64,000 bases of DNA from Streptomyces griseus (GCF_001715295.1 NZ_MDKB01000001.1:430217-494216); one strand, 5' to 3'. Positions 19,683 through 28,877 are shown, counted from the first letter of the stretch. Notes: generated by a model not told the origin, from the letters alone. Program-made: numbers and translations.

Positions 19683-20939
19683 TCAGTTCCCGCTCGTGAC
19701 CTGCTGCTGGGCACGCTTCAGAGCGGCCTCGCTGGACTCGCCGGTGAGGGCGGACTGGAAGGCGCTCTGCAGGGCGAGCGACACGGACGACCACTGCGCG
19801 CCGACCTTCGCGGTACGGGAACGGGCCGTCGAGACCTGTCCGGCCAGGGCCGCCAGCTCCGGGGCCTTCGTACGCCAGACGGCGGCGGCCTTGGCGTTCG
19901 CCGGGACCATCCAGCTGTTCAGCGCGTAGGTGATCTGCTCCTGCTCTCCCGCCATACAGCCGACGATCTTGGCGGCCGTCCTCTCGCGCTCGCCGTCCCC
20001 GGTGTTGGGCACGGTCAGCACACCACCGCCCAGCGGACCGACCGAGTCGTCGCCCGCCTTCGGTACGGGGATCTGCGCGATGCCCCAGTCGAGCCCCTTC
20101 TTGGAGTTCAGGGTCTCCACCTGCCACGGGCCGTTGATCATCATGGCGGCGTTGCCCGCCATGAACTGGTCGTTCACGTCGGCCTGGGTCCAGTTGACGG
20201 TGGACTTGGAGAGCGAGCCGTCCTTCAGCAGCGACTTCCAGTAGTCCAGCGCCCCGGCGACCTCGGGGCTGTCGAGCTTCGTCTCGTCGCCGCCGTTCGA
20301 CCACATGAACGGGGTGAACTGGAAGACGCCGTCCTCCGCGCCGCCCGCGCTCAGCGCGAGGCCGTACCGCTTGCCCTGGGTCAGCTTCCGGGCCGTCGAC
20401 CGCATCTCCTCCCAGGTGGTGGGCACCTTCAGGCCGGCCTTGTCGAGGGTGTCCTTGTTGTAGAACAGCGCCAGGGTGTTCACCGTGCGCGCCGCTCCGT
20501 AGTACGTCCCGTCGAACGAGCCGAAGTCGACGATCCCCTCGGGGATGTCCGTCGTGGTCAGCCCGAGGTCCTTCAGCGGGATCAGCCCGCCGGCCTCCGC
20601 GAACGTCGGCATCTCGGAGGCGTCCAGCTGGAGGACGTCCGGCAGCGACTTCGAGGAAGCCATGCGCAGCGCCTTGGTCATGAGCTGCGCGGCCGGCACG
20701 CTCTGCTGCTCGATGGTGATCCCGAGCTGCTTGCTGCAGCGCTCCAGCGTGTCACCGTCCCAGCGGTGGTACGACTCGTCGGTCGAGGAGTTCATGACGG
20801 TGTAGACGTCCTCGTCGCGCTGCTGGCCGCAGCCGGACAGGACGGTGCCGGCGACGACGGTGGAGACGACGGTGAGGGGGAGGAGGATCCGCCTGGTGCG
20901 GCGGCGTCGGACCTGGCCGTCCGGAGAGGGTTCTGTCAC
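19683..20939 (-). CDS. Sugar-binding lipoprotein of the GH1-linked ABC transporter
   Basis: 418 residues. A basic N-terminus (RRRRTRRILLP) and hydrophobic stretch end in the lipobox LSGC. The rest is a family-1 extracellular solute-binding protein. First gene of the four-gene operon, with a CebR-type box 38-51 bp upstream of its start. It likely binds cello-oligosaccharides or another beta-glucoside. The identity with CebE was not established. Confidence 0.92.
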   Translation of the reverse strand: MTEPSPDGQVRRRRTRRILLPLTVVSTVVAGTVLSGCGQQRDEDVYTVMNSSTDESYHRWDGDTLERCSKQLGITIEQQSVPAAQLMTKALRMASSKSLPDVLQLDASEMPTFAEAGGLIPLKDLGLTTTDIPEGIVDFGSFDGTYYGAARTVNTLALFYNKDTLDKAGLKVPTTWEEMRSTARKLTQGKRYGLALSAGGAEDGVFQFTPFMWSNGGDETKLDSPEVAGALDYWKSLLKDGSLSKSTVNWTQADVNDQFMAGNAAMMINGPWQVETLNSKKGLDWGIAQIPVPKAGDDSVGPLGGGVLTVPNTGDGERERTAAKIVGCMAGEQEQITYALNSWMVPANAKAAAVWRTKAPELAALAGQVSTARSRTAKVGAQWSSVSLALQSAFQSALTGESSEAALKRAQQQVTSGN

Positions 20940-20976
20940 GGTGGTGCCCTTGCGGTGAGAGGGTGGCCGGTGCGCG

Positions 20977-20990
20977 GGGGAGCGCTCCCA
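20977..20990. promoter_or_regulatory. CebR-type operator upstream of the ABC-GH1 operon
   Basis: GGGGAGCGCTCCCA differs by one base from the CebR consensus TGGGAGCGCTCCCA. CebR is the LacI-family cellobiose/cellotriose-responsive repressor of streptomycetes. Confidence 0.8.
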
Positions 20991-21041
20991 CTGGCTGAGT
21001 GCCGGGTCCGTGCGCGGGTCCGGCGGGTCCGTGCACGGGAA

Positions 21042-21072
21042 GGGTGTCCGGCGGGCGGGCCGCCGGACACCC
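21042..21072 (-). terminator. Terminator after xylA
   Basis: 13-bp perfect arms (21042-21054 and 21060-21072) with a GCGGG loop lie 7 bp past the xylA stop. This separates xylA from the operon that follows on the same strand. Confidence 0.88.
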
Positions 21073-21078
21073 GGTGCG

Positions 21079-22248
21079 TCAGCGGACGCCGAGGAGGTGG
21101 TCCAGGGCGAGCTGGTCGAGGGCTTCGAAGGCCATGGAGCGTTCGGCGGCGGTGGTGACGTCGAAGTCCTCGTAGGCGGTGCGGTCGGCGAGGAGGGCCT
21201 TGAGGCCGTCGTCGGCGGTGGGGAGGGCGAGTTCGTGGAGGCGGGAGGCGGTCAGGGCGTCCTGGACGGCGGGGTCGGCGCGGAAGGCGGCGGCGCGTTC
21301 CTTGAGGATGAGGTAGTTGCGCATGCAGTTCTTCGCGGATTCCCAGACGCCGTCGATGCCGTCGGTGCGTACGGGCTTGAAGTCGAAGTGGCGCGGGCCC
21401 TGGTAGCCGGCGGTCTCCAGGAGGTCGACGAGCCAGAAGGCCTGGCGCAGGTCGCCGGCGCCGAAGCGGAAGTCCTGGTCGTACTTGATGCCGGACTGGC
21501 CGTTGAGGTCGATGTGGAAGAGCTTGCCGGCCCACAGGGCCTGGGCGATGCCGTGGGGGAAGTTGAGTCCGGCCATCTGCTCGTGTCCGGTCTCGGGGTT
21601 CACGCCGACCAGTTCCGGGCGTTCCAGGCGCTCGATGAAGGCGAGGGCGTGGCCGATGGTGGGCAGGAGGATGTCGCCGCGGGGCTCGTTGGGCTTGGGC
21701 TCGATGGCGAAGCGCAGGTCGTAGCCCTGTTCGGTGACGTAGTCGCCCAGGAGGTCGAAGGCTTCCTTCATGCGGTCCAGGGCGACGCGGACGTCCTTGG
21801 CGGCGCCGGACTCGGCGCCTTCGCGTCCGCCCCAGGCGACGTAGGTGCGCGCGCCGAGTTCGGCGGCGAGGTCGATGTTGCGGATGACCTTGCGCAGGGC
21901 GTAGCGGCGGATGTCGCGGTCGTTGGAGGTGAAGCCGCCGTCCTTGAACACCGGGTGGGTGAACAGGTTCGTGGTCGCCATCGGGACCTTCATCCCGGTG
22001 CGGTCCAGGGCGTCCTTGAACCGGCCGATCAGCCGGGCCCGCTCACGGTCGGAGGATCCGAAGGGGATCAGGTCGTCGTCGTGGAACGTCACCCCGTGCG
22101 CCCCGAGCGCGGCCAGCCGCTCGACCGACTCGACCGGGTCCAGCGCGGGCCGGGTCGGCTCCCCGAACGGGTCGTTGCCACGCCAGCCCACGGTCCACAG
22201 ACCGAAGGTGAACCTGTCCGCGGGGGTGGGGGTGAAACGGTCCGACAT
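21079..22248 (-). CDS. xylA: Xylose isomerase
   Basis: 389 residues, the size of Streptomyces class I xylose isomerases. It contains the catalytic-His region VTFHDDDL, the metal ligand region [11 protein letters not shown] and FHIDLNGQ. It converts D-xylose to D-xylulose in the cytosol. It is divergent from an alpha-xylosidase gene and followed by a terminator. No xylulokinase gene is present in the window. Transport could be by the xylFGH genes about 20 kb to the right. Confidence 0.98.
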   Translation of the reverse strand: MSDRFTPTPADRFTFGLWTVGWRGNDPFGEPTRPALDPVESVERLAALGAHGVTFHDDDLIPFGSSDRERARLIGRFKDALDRTGMKVPMATTNLFTHPVFKDGGFTSNDRDIRRYALRKVIRNIDLAAELGARTYVAWGGREGAESGAAKDVRVALDRMKEAFDLLGDYVTEQGYDLRFAIEPKPNEPRGDILLPTIGHALAFIERLERPELVGVNPETGHEQMAGLNFPHGIAQALWAGKLFHIDLNGQSGIKYDQDFRFGAGDLRQAFWLVDLLETAGYQGPRHFDFKPVRTDGIDGVWESAKNCMRNYLILKERAAAFRADPAVQDALTASRLHELALPTADDGLKALLADRTAYEDFDVTTAAERSMAFEALDQLALDHLLGVR

Positions 22249-22299
22249 TGATCAGCCTCTTGTCGCCGAAGGCCCGGACGGCTGCTCTGCCGCCCTGCC

Positions 22300-22326
22300 T
22301 ATTTGTTTGCTTGCAGTACTAATACT
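22300..22326. promoter_or_regulatory. xylA-side operator candidate
   Basis: TATTTGTTTG followed by AGTACTAATACT (arms AGTA/TACT) lies 50-80 bp upstream of xylA in an AT-rich island. TATTTGTTT recurs on the GH31 side. The look recalls XylR/ROK sites of Gram-positive bacteria, but this is only resemblance. Confidence 0.4.
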
Positions 22327-22466
22327 CCATCCGGCCAGGGGTTTCTAGACCGTTTCCGTGACGTATCGCTCACGTGGCGCCATCGTGACCGATCGGATAC
22401 ACGCGGTGTATCTCTCGGTTTCCGGGCAATCCGGCCGTTCCTGTCGCACACCGATCCCGGCGGCCG

Positions 22467-22489
22467 TATTTGTTTTGTGTACGATCAAA
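22467..22489. promoter_or_regulatory. GH31-side operator candidate
   Basis: A second TATTTGTTT copy runs into TTTTGTGTACGATCAAAA, with arms TTTTG and CAAAA. It lies about 100 bp upstream of the alpha-xylosidase start. The paired motifs suggest common control of the divergent genes. Confidence 0.4.
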
Positions 22490-22590
22490 ATCGAGGGGAC
22501 CCGCCGCCGCGCTGACCGCGGCCGCCCCGACGTCCCGCATCCCAGAACCTCCGACTCCCGTACTTCCGAGACGGATGAAGGACCACCCCC

Positions 22591-24846
22591 ATGAAGTTCA
22601 CCGACGGCTTCTGGCAGTTGCGCAACGGTGTGCACGCCTCCTACGCCACCGAAGTCCGCGACGTCCGCCTGGAGGACGACCGTCTCGCCGCCTACGCCGC
22701 CGTGAAACGCGTCGAACGCCGCGGTGACACGCTGAACGCGCCGCTGATCACCGTGGACGCCCACGCGCCCGCCGAGGGCGTCATCGCCGTGCGCCTCACC
22801 CACCACGCGGGCAGGCGCCGCAAGGGGCCCGACTTCGAGCTGCCGGGGGCGGCCACCCGGCCCGCCGCCACCACCCGTACCGAGGGCGCGACCGCCGAGC
22901 TGACCAGCGGCCCGCTCACCCTGCGCCTCCCCACCGAGGGCGCGTTCGGCCTGGAGTTCCTCGACGGTGACGGACGGCTCCTGACCTCCGCGGGCCGCAA
23001 GGGCACCGCCTTCGCGACCGCCCCCGACGGCAGCCACCACATGGTCGCCCAACTCGGCCTCGGCGTGGGGGAGACCGTCCACGGCCTCGGCGAACGCTTC
23101 ACGCCGTACGTCAAGAACGGCCAGGTCGTCGACATCTGGCAGGCCGACGGCGGCACGAGCAGTGAGCAGGCGTACAAGAACATCCCGTTCTACCTCTCCT
23201 CGCGCGGCTACGGCGTCTTCGTCAACCACCCCGGCAAGGTCTCCTTCGAGGTGGGCTCCGAGGCCGTCGGCCAGGTGCAGTTCAGCGTCGAGGACCAGAC
23301 CCTGGAGTACTTCGTCGTGGCAGGACCCACGCCGAAGGAAGTGCTGTCCAGGTACGCCGCCCTCACCGGCCTGCCCGCGCTCCCGCCGGCCTGGTCGTTC
23401 GGGCTCTGGCTCACCACGTCGTTCACCACGGCCTACGACGAGGCCACCGTCACCTCCTTCGTCGACGGCATGGCCGAGCGTGGCATCCCGCTGAGCGTCT
23501 TCCACTTCGACTGCTTCTGGATGCGCGAGTACCAGTGGTGCGACTTCGAGTGGGACCCGGCCGTCTTCCCCGACCCGGAGGGCATGATCACCCGGCTCAA
23601 GGACAAGGGCCTGAGGATCTGCGTCTGGATCAACCCGTACATCGGGCAGAAGAGCTCCCTCTACGAAGAGGGCGCCGAGAAGGGCTACTTCGTCGAGACG
23701 CCGGACGGGGACGTCTGGCAGTGGGACAAGTGGCAGGCCGGCATGGCGCTGGTCGACTTCACGAACCCCGAGGCCACCGCGTGGTTCCAGGCCAAGCTGA
23801 AGGTCCTCCTCGACCAGGGCGTCGACGGCTTCAAGACCGACTTCGGCGAGCGCATCCCGACGGACGTGGTCTGGCACGACGGCTCCGACCCGGAGCGCAT
23901 GCACAACTACTACACGCACCTGTACAACAAGGCCGTCTTCGAACTCCTGGAGCAGGAGCGCGGCCAGGGCGAGGCCGTCCTCTTCGCCCGCTCGGCGACG
24001 GCCGGCGGCCAGCAGTACCCGGTCCACTGGGGCGGCGACTGCTGGTCCTCCTTCGAGGCCATGGCCGAATCCCTGCGGGGCGGCCTCTCGCTGTCGCTGT
24101 CCGGGTTCGGGTTCTGGAGTCACGACATCGGCGGCTTCGAGGGCACCCCCGACCCGGCGGTCTTCAAGCGCTGGCTCGCCTTCGGCCTGCTCTCCTCGCA
24201 CAGCCGGCTGCACGGCTCGTCGTCGTACCGCGTGCCGTGGGAGTTCGGCGACGAGGCGGTGGACGTGGCCCGGCAGTTCACCCGGCTCAAGCACCGCCTC
24301 ATGCCCTACCTGTACGGCGCCGCGGTCGAGGCCCACCGCACGGGCGTGCCGACCATGAGGCCCCTGCTGCTGGAGTTCCCGCAGGACCCGACGGCCCGCA
24401 CGGCCGACCGCGAGTACCTGCTCGGCCCGGACGTCCTCGTCGCGCCGGTCTTCACCGGGGACGGCCAGGTCGAGTACTACGTCCCCGAGGGCACCTGGAC
24501 CCACCTGCTGACCGGCGACACGGTGACCGGCCCCGCCTGGCGCCGCGAGACGCACGGCTTCGACAGCCTGCCCCTCCTGGTCCGCCAGGGCGCGGTCCTG
24601 CCCCTCGGCGCGGACGAGTCCCGCCCGGACGGTGCGTGGCTGGACGACCTGGAACTGCGCGTCTTCGCCCCGGCGGGCACGGGCGACTTCACCCGCACGG
24701 TGACGGTCCCCGACCGCACGGGTGCGGTGGCCGCGACGTACGAGGTGGTCCGCGAGGGCGGCGAGGTCCGCGTCACCGCGGACACGGACCGGCCGTACAC
24801 GGTCACGGTGGTGGGCGAGGAGGGCCTGACGGTCGTCAGCCGCTGA
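22591..24846 (+). CDS. yicI: GH31 alpha-xylosidase (YicI type)
   Basis: 751 residues without a signal peptide. The nucleophile aspartate is in FKTDFGE (D417) and the acid/base in WGGDC (D483), nearly the same numbering as E. coli YicI. YicI-type enzymes release xylose from the non-reducing end of isoprimeverose and xyloglucan oligosaccharides. Divergence from xylA fits, since the product is the isomerase substrate. The ATG follows GAAGGACCACCCCC. Alpha-glucosidase activity is possible in GH31, but the YicI-like motifs favour xyloside. Confidence 0.93.
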   Translation: MKFTDGFWQLRNGVHASYATEVRDVRLEDDRLAAYAAVKRVERRGDTLNAPLITVDAHAPAEGVIAVRLTHHAGRRRKGPDFELPGAATRPAATTRTEGATAELTSGPLTLRLPTEGAFGLEFLDGDGRLLTSAGRKGTAFATAPDGSHHMVAQLGLGVGETVHGLGERFTPYVKNGQVVDIWQADGGTSSEQAYKNIPFYLSSRGYGVFVNHPGKVSFEVGSEAVGQVQFSVEDQTLEYFVVAGPTPKEVLSRYAALTGLPALPPAWSFGLWLTTSFTTAYDEATVTSFVDGMAERGIPLSVFHFDCFWMREYQWCDFEWDPAVFPDPEGMITRLKDKGLRICVWINPYIGQKSSLYEEGAEKGYFVETPDGDVWQWDKWQAGMALVDFTNPEATAWFQAKLKVLLDQGVDGFKTDFGERIPTDVVWHDGSDPERMHNYYTHLYNKAVFELLEQERGQGEAVLFARSATAGGQQYPVHWGGDCWSSFEAMAESLRGGLSLSLSGFGFWSHDIGGFEGTPDPAVFKRWLAFGLLSSHSRLHGSSSYRVPWEFGDEAVDVARQFTRLKHRLMPYLYGAAVEAHRTGVPTMRPLLLEFPQDPTARTADREYLLGPDVLVAPVFTGDGQVEYYVPEGTWTHLLTGDTVTGPAWRRETHGFDSLPLLVRQGAVLPLGADESRPDGAWLDDLELRVFAPAGTGDFTRTVTVPDRTGAVAATYEVVREGGEVRVTADTDRPYTVTVVGEEGLTVVSR

Positions 24847-24877
24847 TTCCGCCCCCCGGCCCGGACAGGAAGCCGGA

Positions 24878-24911
24878 GCGGCTCCCCGCAGGCGGCGCCG
24901 CGGGGAGCCGC
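24878..24911 (+). terminator. Terminator after the alpha-xylosidase gene
   Basis: GCGGCTCCCCGC and GCGGGGAGCCGC are perfect 12-bp arms with a 10-nt loop, 31 bp after the stop. Confidence 0.88.
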
Positions 24912-25113
24912 AGAGGCCCGGGCGTCCGTGTACGGGCCGAGCCCCCGGGTGTCCCCTGTCCCGGAACGCCGCAGCACGGCGCCCTGCCCGGCCCGGGCTG
25001 CCCGGGCACGGCGAGCCGCGTCCTGCCGGGCCCGGCGGAATGCGATCGTCGGCCGGCGGGTTGGTACCAGCGGCACCACGTGACCTGCACGGCAGAGAAG
25101 GCGGACGTAAGAC

Positions 25114-25737
25114 ATGGGCGAGCTGATCCTCATCCGGCACGGCGAGACCGAGTGGTCCCGCTCCGGGCAGCACACGAGCTACACGGACCTGCCCCTGACC
25201 GAGCTGGGGGAGCGGCAGGCCCGCGCCCTCGTCCCGCTCCTCGAAGAACGGGAGATCGGCCTCACCCTGACCAGCCCGTACCTCCGCGCCCGCCGCACCG
25301 CCGAGCTGGCCGGCCTGCCCGCCCCCCGGGTGACGCCGGACCTGCACGAGTGGGACTACGGGGCGTACGAGGGCGTGACCACGGTCGACATCCGCCGCGT
25401 CCGTCCCGACTGGAACCTGTGGACCGACGGCGTGGCGCCGGGGCCGGCCGAACACCCGGGGGAGACGCCCGACGAGGTCGGCGCCCGGGCGGACCTGGTT
25501 CTCGCGGAGCTGCGGGCGGCGGCCTCACGTCTCGGGGAGGCCGACATCGCCCTCGTGGCGCACTCCCACTTCCTGCGCGTGCTCACCGCCCGCTATCTGC
25601 GGCTGGCCCCCGCGAGCGGTGAACTGTTCCAGCTCGCCACGGGCGCCGTCTCCCGGCTCGGCACGGAGCACGGCAAGCCGGTCATCAAGGCGCTCAACAT
25701 GGCCCTTCCGGAGCGGCTGTTGCACGCCCTCGACTGA
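25114..25737 (+). CDS. Histidine phosphatase family protein
   Basis: 207 residues with the phosphohistidine motif LIRHGETEW at residues 6-14 and the second histidine in AHSHFLR. The branch includes phosphoglycerate-mutase-like and sugar-phosphate phosphatases. The substrate is not predictable. It stands between the alpha-xylosidase terminator and the LPMO promoter, apparently monocistronic. Confidence 0.9.
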   Translation: MGELILIRHGETEWSRSGQHTSYTDLPLTELGERQARALVPLLEEREIGLTLTSPYLRARRTAELAGLPAPRVTPDLHEWDYGAYEGVTTVDIRRVRPDWNLWTDGVAPGPAEHPGETPDEVGARADLVLAELRAAASRLGEADIALVAHSHFLRVLTARYLRLAPASGELFQLATGAVSRLGTEHGKPVIKALNMALPERLLHALD

Positions 25738-25890
25738 CGGCACCGTCCACCCCGTCCCCGTCCGCGGTCGGCGCCGGGCCGTCACCGACGCCCACCCGCG
25801 AGGTGGCGGAGGCCGCCCGCGAACCTGTCCGGAAACCGGCCGCGCGAAGCGTTTACAGGTGCCCGGCCGCGCGCTAACCTCCGGCCGAAG

Positions 25891-25904
25891 TGGGAGCGCT
25901 CCCA
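25891..25904. promoter_or_regulatory. Perfect CebR box upstream of the LPMO gene
   Basis: TGGGAGCGCTCCCA is the exact 14-bp CebR operator, 54 bp before the GTG start. It predicts derepression by cello-oligosaccharides. Confidence 0.88.
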
Positions 25905-25957
25905 AGCTCGCAACCGAACCCGGCCCCACCCGGCGCCGCAGCGAAGGGACGTACATC

Positions 25958-27034
25958 GTGATCAACCTGGCCAGGCACCGATTACTGGCGGGCACCCGCC
26001 GAAGGGCACTACTCCTCACCCTGCTCGCCCTCCTCACGACCGTCCCCGCCCTCGGGCTCGTCGTCACCACGGGGGAGAAGGCCGAGGCGCACGGCACCCC
26101 GATGAAGCCCGCCAGCCGCACCTTCCTGTGCTGGCAGGACGGGCTCACCGACACCGGGGAGATCAAGCCCGTGAACCCCGCGTGCAAGGGCGCCGCGCAG
26201 CAGAGCGGGACCACTCCCTTCTACAACTGGTTCTCCGTGCTGCGCTCGGACGGCGCGGGCCGCACCCGCGGCTTCGTCCCCGACGGACAGCTGTGCAGCG
26301 GCGGCAACACCAACTTCACCGGGTTCGACCAGGCGCGCGACGACTGGCCGGTGACCCACCTGACCGAGGGGGCGACCATCGACTTCTCGTACAACGCGTG
26401 GGCGGCGCACCCGGGGTGGTTCCACGTCTACATCACCAAGGACGGCTTCGACCCGACGCAGCCGCTCACCTGGGACGACATGGAGGAGACACCCTTCCTC
26501 TCCGTCGACCACCCGCCGCTCAACGGCACCCCCGGCACCGTCGAGGCCGACTACCGGTGGTCCGGCGCGCTGCCCGACGGCAAGGACGGCCGCCACATCA
26601 TCTACATGGTGTGGCAGCGCTCCGACAGCCAGGAGACCTTCTACTCCTGCTCCGACGTGGTCTTCGACGGCGGCAACGGAGAGGTGACGGGCGTCAAGGA
26701 GGGGTCCACCACCCCCACCGAGCCCCCGCCCGGCGCGTGCACCGCGACGCGGACCACCACCGGCAGCTGGAGTGGCGGCTACCAGTCCCAGGTGACCGTC
26801 ACCAACTCCGGCACGGTGCCGATGCTGGGCTGGATGGTGGAGTGGACGCAGCCGGCAGGTCAGCGGGTCGCCAGTCTCTGGAGCGGTGCCATGACGACTC
26901 AGGGACAGGCGGTGATGGTCCACAACGCGGACTGGAACGGCTCGCTGGACCCCGGTGAATCCACCACCTTCGGATACGTGTCCGAGGGCGGCGCGGCGGA
27001 TCCCGCGCTGGAACTCGGCTGCACGGTGGGCTAA
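25958..27034 (+). CDS. AA10 lytic polysaccharide monooxygenase with CBM2
   Basis: 358 residues from GTG, with AAGGGAC at the right distance. The signal peptide ends AEA, leaving mature His1 (H45), and the second copper ligand is probably H151 in AAHPGW, forming the histidine brace. The AA10 domain covers about 45-245. A short Thr/Pro/Glu linker follows, then a family 2 carbohydrate-binding module (about 258-358) with the usual Trp residues and end cysteines. Secreted copper enzyme cleaving crystalline cellulose or chitin; CBM2 and the CebR box favour cellulose. Codon 9 is TTA (25982-25984), so translation may need the bldA tRNA. Confidence 0.95.
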   Translation: MINLARHRLLAGTRRRALLLTLLALLTTVPALGLVVTTGEKAEAHGTPMKPASRTFLCWQDGLTDTGEIKPVNPACKGAAQQSGTTPFYNWFSVLRSDGAGRTRGFVPDGQLCSGGNTNFTGFDQARDDWPVTHLTEGATIDFSYNAWAAHPGWFHVYITKDGFDPTQPLTWDDMEETPFLSVDHPPLNGTPGTVEADYRWSGALPDGKDGRHIIYMVWQRSDSQETFYSCSDVVFDGGNGEVTGVKEGSTTPTEPPPGACTATRTTTGSWSGGYQSQVTVTNSGTVPMLGWMVEWTQPAGQRVASLWSGAMTTQGQAVMVHNADWNGSLDPGESTTFGYVSEGGAADPALELGCTVG

Positions 27035-27132
27035 GGGCTGTCCCGAAGGTCCCGTGCGCCCGGGGACGCCTGGGACACGCACTCGCCGCGTCGTCGGGCT
27101 CGTGCCGGGATATCCACGGTCGGGACGACCCT
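27034..27132. mobile_element. Short inverted-repeat element (MITE-like) after the LPMO gene
   Basis: Ends AGGGCTGTCCCG and CGGGACGACCCT match at 10 of 12 positions when inverted. The first base is the last base of the LPMO stop codon. Related ends occur at 27209 and 37170. It has no coding capacity. Confidence 0.5.
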
Positions 27133-27208
27133 CCGCCGTGCGATCGCACGCACCGGACGCCCCCGGACCTGCCGTTCGGGCGGACGACGCTCCTTTCGGC
27201 GCAGGGCG

Positions 27209-27235
27209 TAAAGGCTGTCCCGCACGTCACGGCGG
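27209..27235. repeat. Solo end of the same repeat family
   Basis: TAAAGGCTGTCCCGCACGTC resembles the left ends at 27032 and 37168. No partner end was found before the sortase terminator. Confidence 0.45.
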
Positions 27236-27251
27236 GCTCAGCAGCGCGGAA

Positions 27252-27282
27252 GGCCGGTACCTCTGCCCCCGAGGTACCGGCC
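27252..27282 (-). terminator. Terminator after the sortase gene
   Basis: GGCCGGTACCTC and GAGGTACCGGCC form perfect 12-bp arms around a 7-nt loop, 18 bp beyond the leftward sortase stop. Confidence 0.88.
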
Positions 27283-27299
27283 GGAGCCCACGGGCGGAA

Positions 27300-28019
27300 T
27301 CAGACCGCCTTCTTCAGCGACGCGAGATGGGCGAAGACGACCACGTTCGCCGAGTAGCCCGCCTTCTTGTCGAAGCGGCCCCCGCAGGTCAGCAGCCGTA
27401 GTTCCGGCCGCCCGGTCGCCCCGTAGACCTTCTCGTCGGGGAACTCGTCCTTCGTGTACGTCTTCACCGTGTCGACGGTGAACACCGCGGTCTTCCTGTC
27501 CGCCCTCGTCACCGTGACCTTGTCACCCCGGCGCAGCGCGTTCAGGTTGAGGAAGATGGCCGGGCCCGTCTTCGTGTCCCGGTGGCCCACGAGCAGGGCC
27601 GTTCCCGCTTCGCCCGGAGAGGGGCCCTTCTCGAACCAGCCGGCCAGTTTCGGCTTGCTGAGCGGTGGAGCCCCGAGCCGCCCCTTCGCATCGAGGCCGA
27701 GGCCGACGACCGGGGCCTCGATGAAGATGGCGGGAACGGCGACCTTCAGCGGGCGGGAGTGCACGAGGGGGGCGTGCGAGGCGGGTACGTGCTCCTGCGG
27801 CTTGTGCGGTGCCCGGCGGAACGGCGCCTGCCCGCCGCCCGCGGCGTCACCGCCGCGGGCGGCGGTGACCGACGGGGTGTCCTCGGAGGAGTCCGAGGAC
27901 ACCCAGGCGATGCCGGCCACCAGTGAGGACGTCACGCACAGCGTCATGGTGAGACGGCATGCGCGACTCGGTCCTCGTCGTCGCCGTCGGCAGCGGGCGT
28001 TATGCCTCGCCACGGGCAC
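27300..28019 (-). CDS. Class F-type sortase
   Basis: 239 residues. A basic N-terminus and membrane anchor (about 22-42), then a Pro/His-rich linker, then the sortase barrel with the catalytic His in LLVGHRDT (H146) and Cys in LLTCGG (C212). The Arg position usually seen after the Cys in this class is not clear here. It overlaps the end of the upstream surface-protein gene by 20 bp, so the two are co-translated. The GTG at 28019 lacks an obvious ribosome site, so the true start may be slightly downstream. Confidence 0.85.
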   Translation of the reverse strand: MPVARHNARCRRRRRGPSRACRLTMTLCVTSSLVAGIAWVSSDSSEDTPSVTAARGGDAAGGGQAPFRRAPHKPQEHVPASHAPLVHSRPLKVAVPAIFIEAPVVGLGLDAKGRLGAPPLSKPKLAGWFEKGPSPGEAGTALLVGHRDTKTGPAIFLNLNALRRGDKVTVTRADRKTAVFTVDTVKTYTKDEFPDEKVYGATGRPELRLLTCGGRFDKKAGYSANVVVFAHLASLKKAV

Positions 28020-28710
28020 GGCGACGTGCGGTCCGCCGGACCATGACCAGGCCGGCGACTCCCGCGGCCCCGGCGACCAGCGCCGCCGTGGTCCCGACGT
28101 TCGAGTCGCTCTCGGAGCTCACGCTCTCCATGTCCGGGACACCGCCGCCGCCCGCCGGCACCGCCCCGGACGGCTTGTCGTACTCCTTCTCGGCGGAGGC
28201 TTCCGACGACGAGCCCCGGTCACTGCCCCGGTCGTTGCCCCGCTCGCTGCCCCGGTCGTCGCCGTCCCCGCGGCTGCCGCCCTGGCCGCGCCGGGAGCAG
28301 TCGACCTCGAAGCTCTTCTGCTTCGGGCCCGCCGGGACGACCCACACCAGCTGGTAGGTGCCCTCCGGGAGCAGGTACTCCTGGCTGCGCGCCGAGCCGT
28401 TGATGAGCGGCAGGGTGCCGAGCAGCGTGTCGCCCGGCGGGACGGTCGGAGGCTGCTCGGTGATCGTCCAGGGGACGGCGGGGAGCGACTCGAAGTTGCT
28501 CGCCGCGAGCACGAACTTGCAGACCTCGACGCCGTCGCGGTCACCGCGCGAGTGCCAGCCGACCGACGTGACGTCGATGTTGCCGCTGTCGCCGGGGGCG
28601 GCGTAGGCGGCGGGTGCTCCGGCGAGTGCGGCGCCGGCGACGGTGACCGCTGCGGCCACCGTGGTGCCCGTGCGAACGCCGCGGGAGCGGACGGAAGCGG
28701 GAATGCGCAT
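28000..28710 (-). CDS. Secreted, membrane-anchored surface protein beside the sortase
   Basis: 236 residues: signal peptide (about 1-37, ending AAYAA), an Ig-like domain with two Cys (about 40-137), a low-complexity stretch rich in Arg, Gly, Asp and Ser (DRGSERGNDRGSDRG), then a C-terminal hydrophobic helix and RRTARRRARGEA. That tail looks like a sorting signal, but no LPXTG or LAXTG is present; the nearest candidates are PSGAVPAGG and VPDME. It is the likely neighbour-substrate of the sortase, or a simple membrane protein. Function unknown. Confidence 0.75.
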   Translation of the reverse strand: MRIPASVRSRGVRTGTTVAAAVTVAGAALAGAPAAYAAPGDSGNIDVTSVGWHSRGDRDGVEVCKFVLAASNFESLPAVPWTITEQPPTVPPGDTLLGTLPLINGSARSQEYLLPEGTYQLVWVVPAGPKQKSFEVDCSRRGQGGSRGDGDDRGSERGNDRGSDRGSSSEASAEKEYDKPSGAVPAGGGGVPDMESVSSESDSNVGTTAALVAGAAGVAGLVMVRRTARRRARGEA

Positions 28711-28877
28711 GAAGGGCTCCTTCAGCCGAGATGATTGTCGTACTGATCACCTGATCGCCTAAGGCTTGCCATGGATCACCGTAAAAGTCAGGTAAGACAC
28801 TGAAAACGTGTCAGAAGTACCCTGATCGGCAGACAGTGGACGGAGGGCAACCGGGTGGCGGAGCCGGGAACGCGGTG

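Noticed and set aside
22345..25455. A 1036-codon leftward frame opposite the GH31 gene
   Set aside because: Composition is Val/Arg/Gly/Ala shadow sequence with no motif, and the GH31 gene on the other strand has full catalytic motifs.
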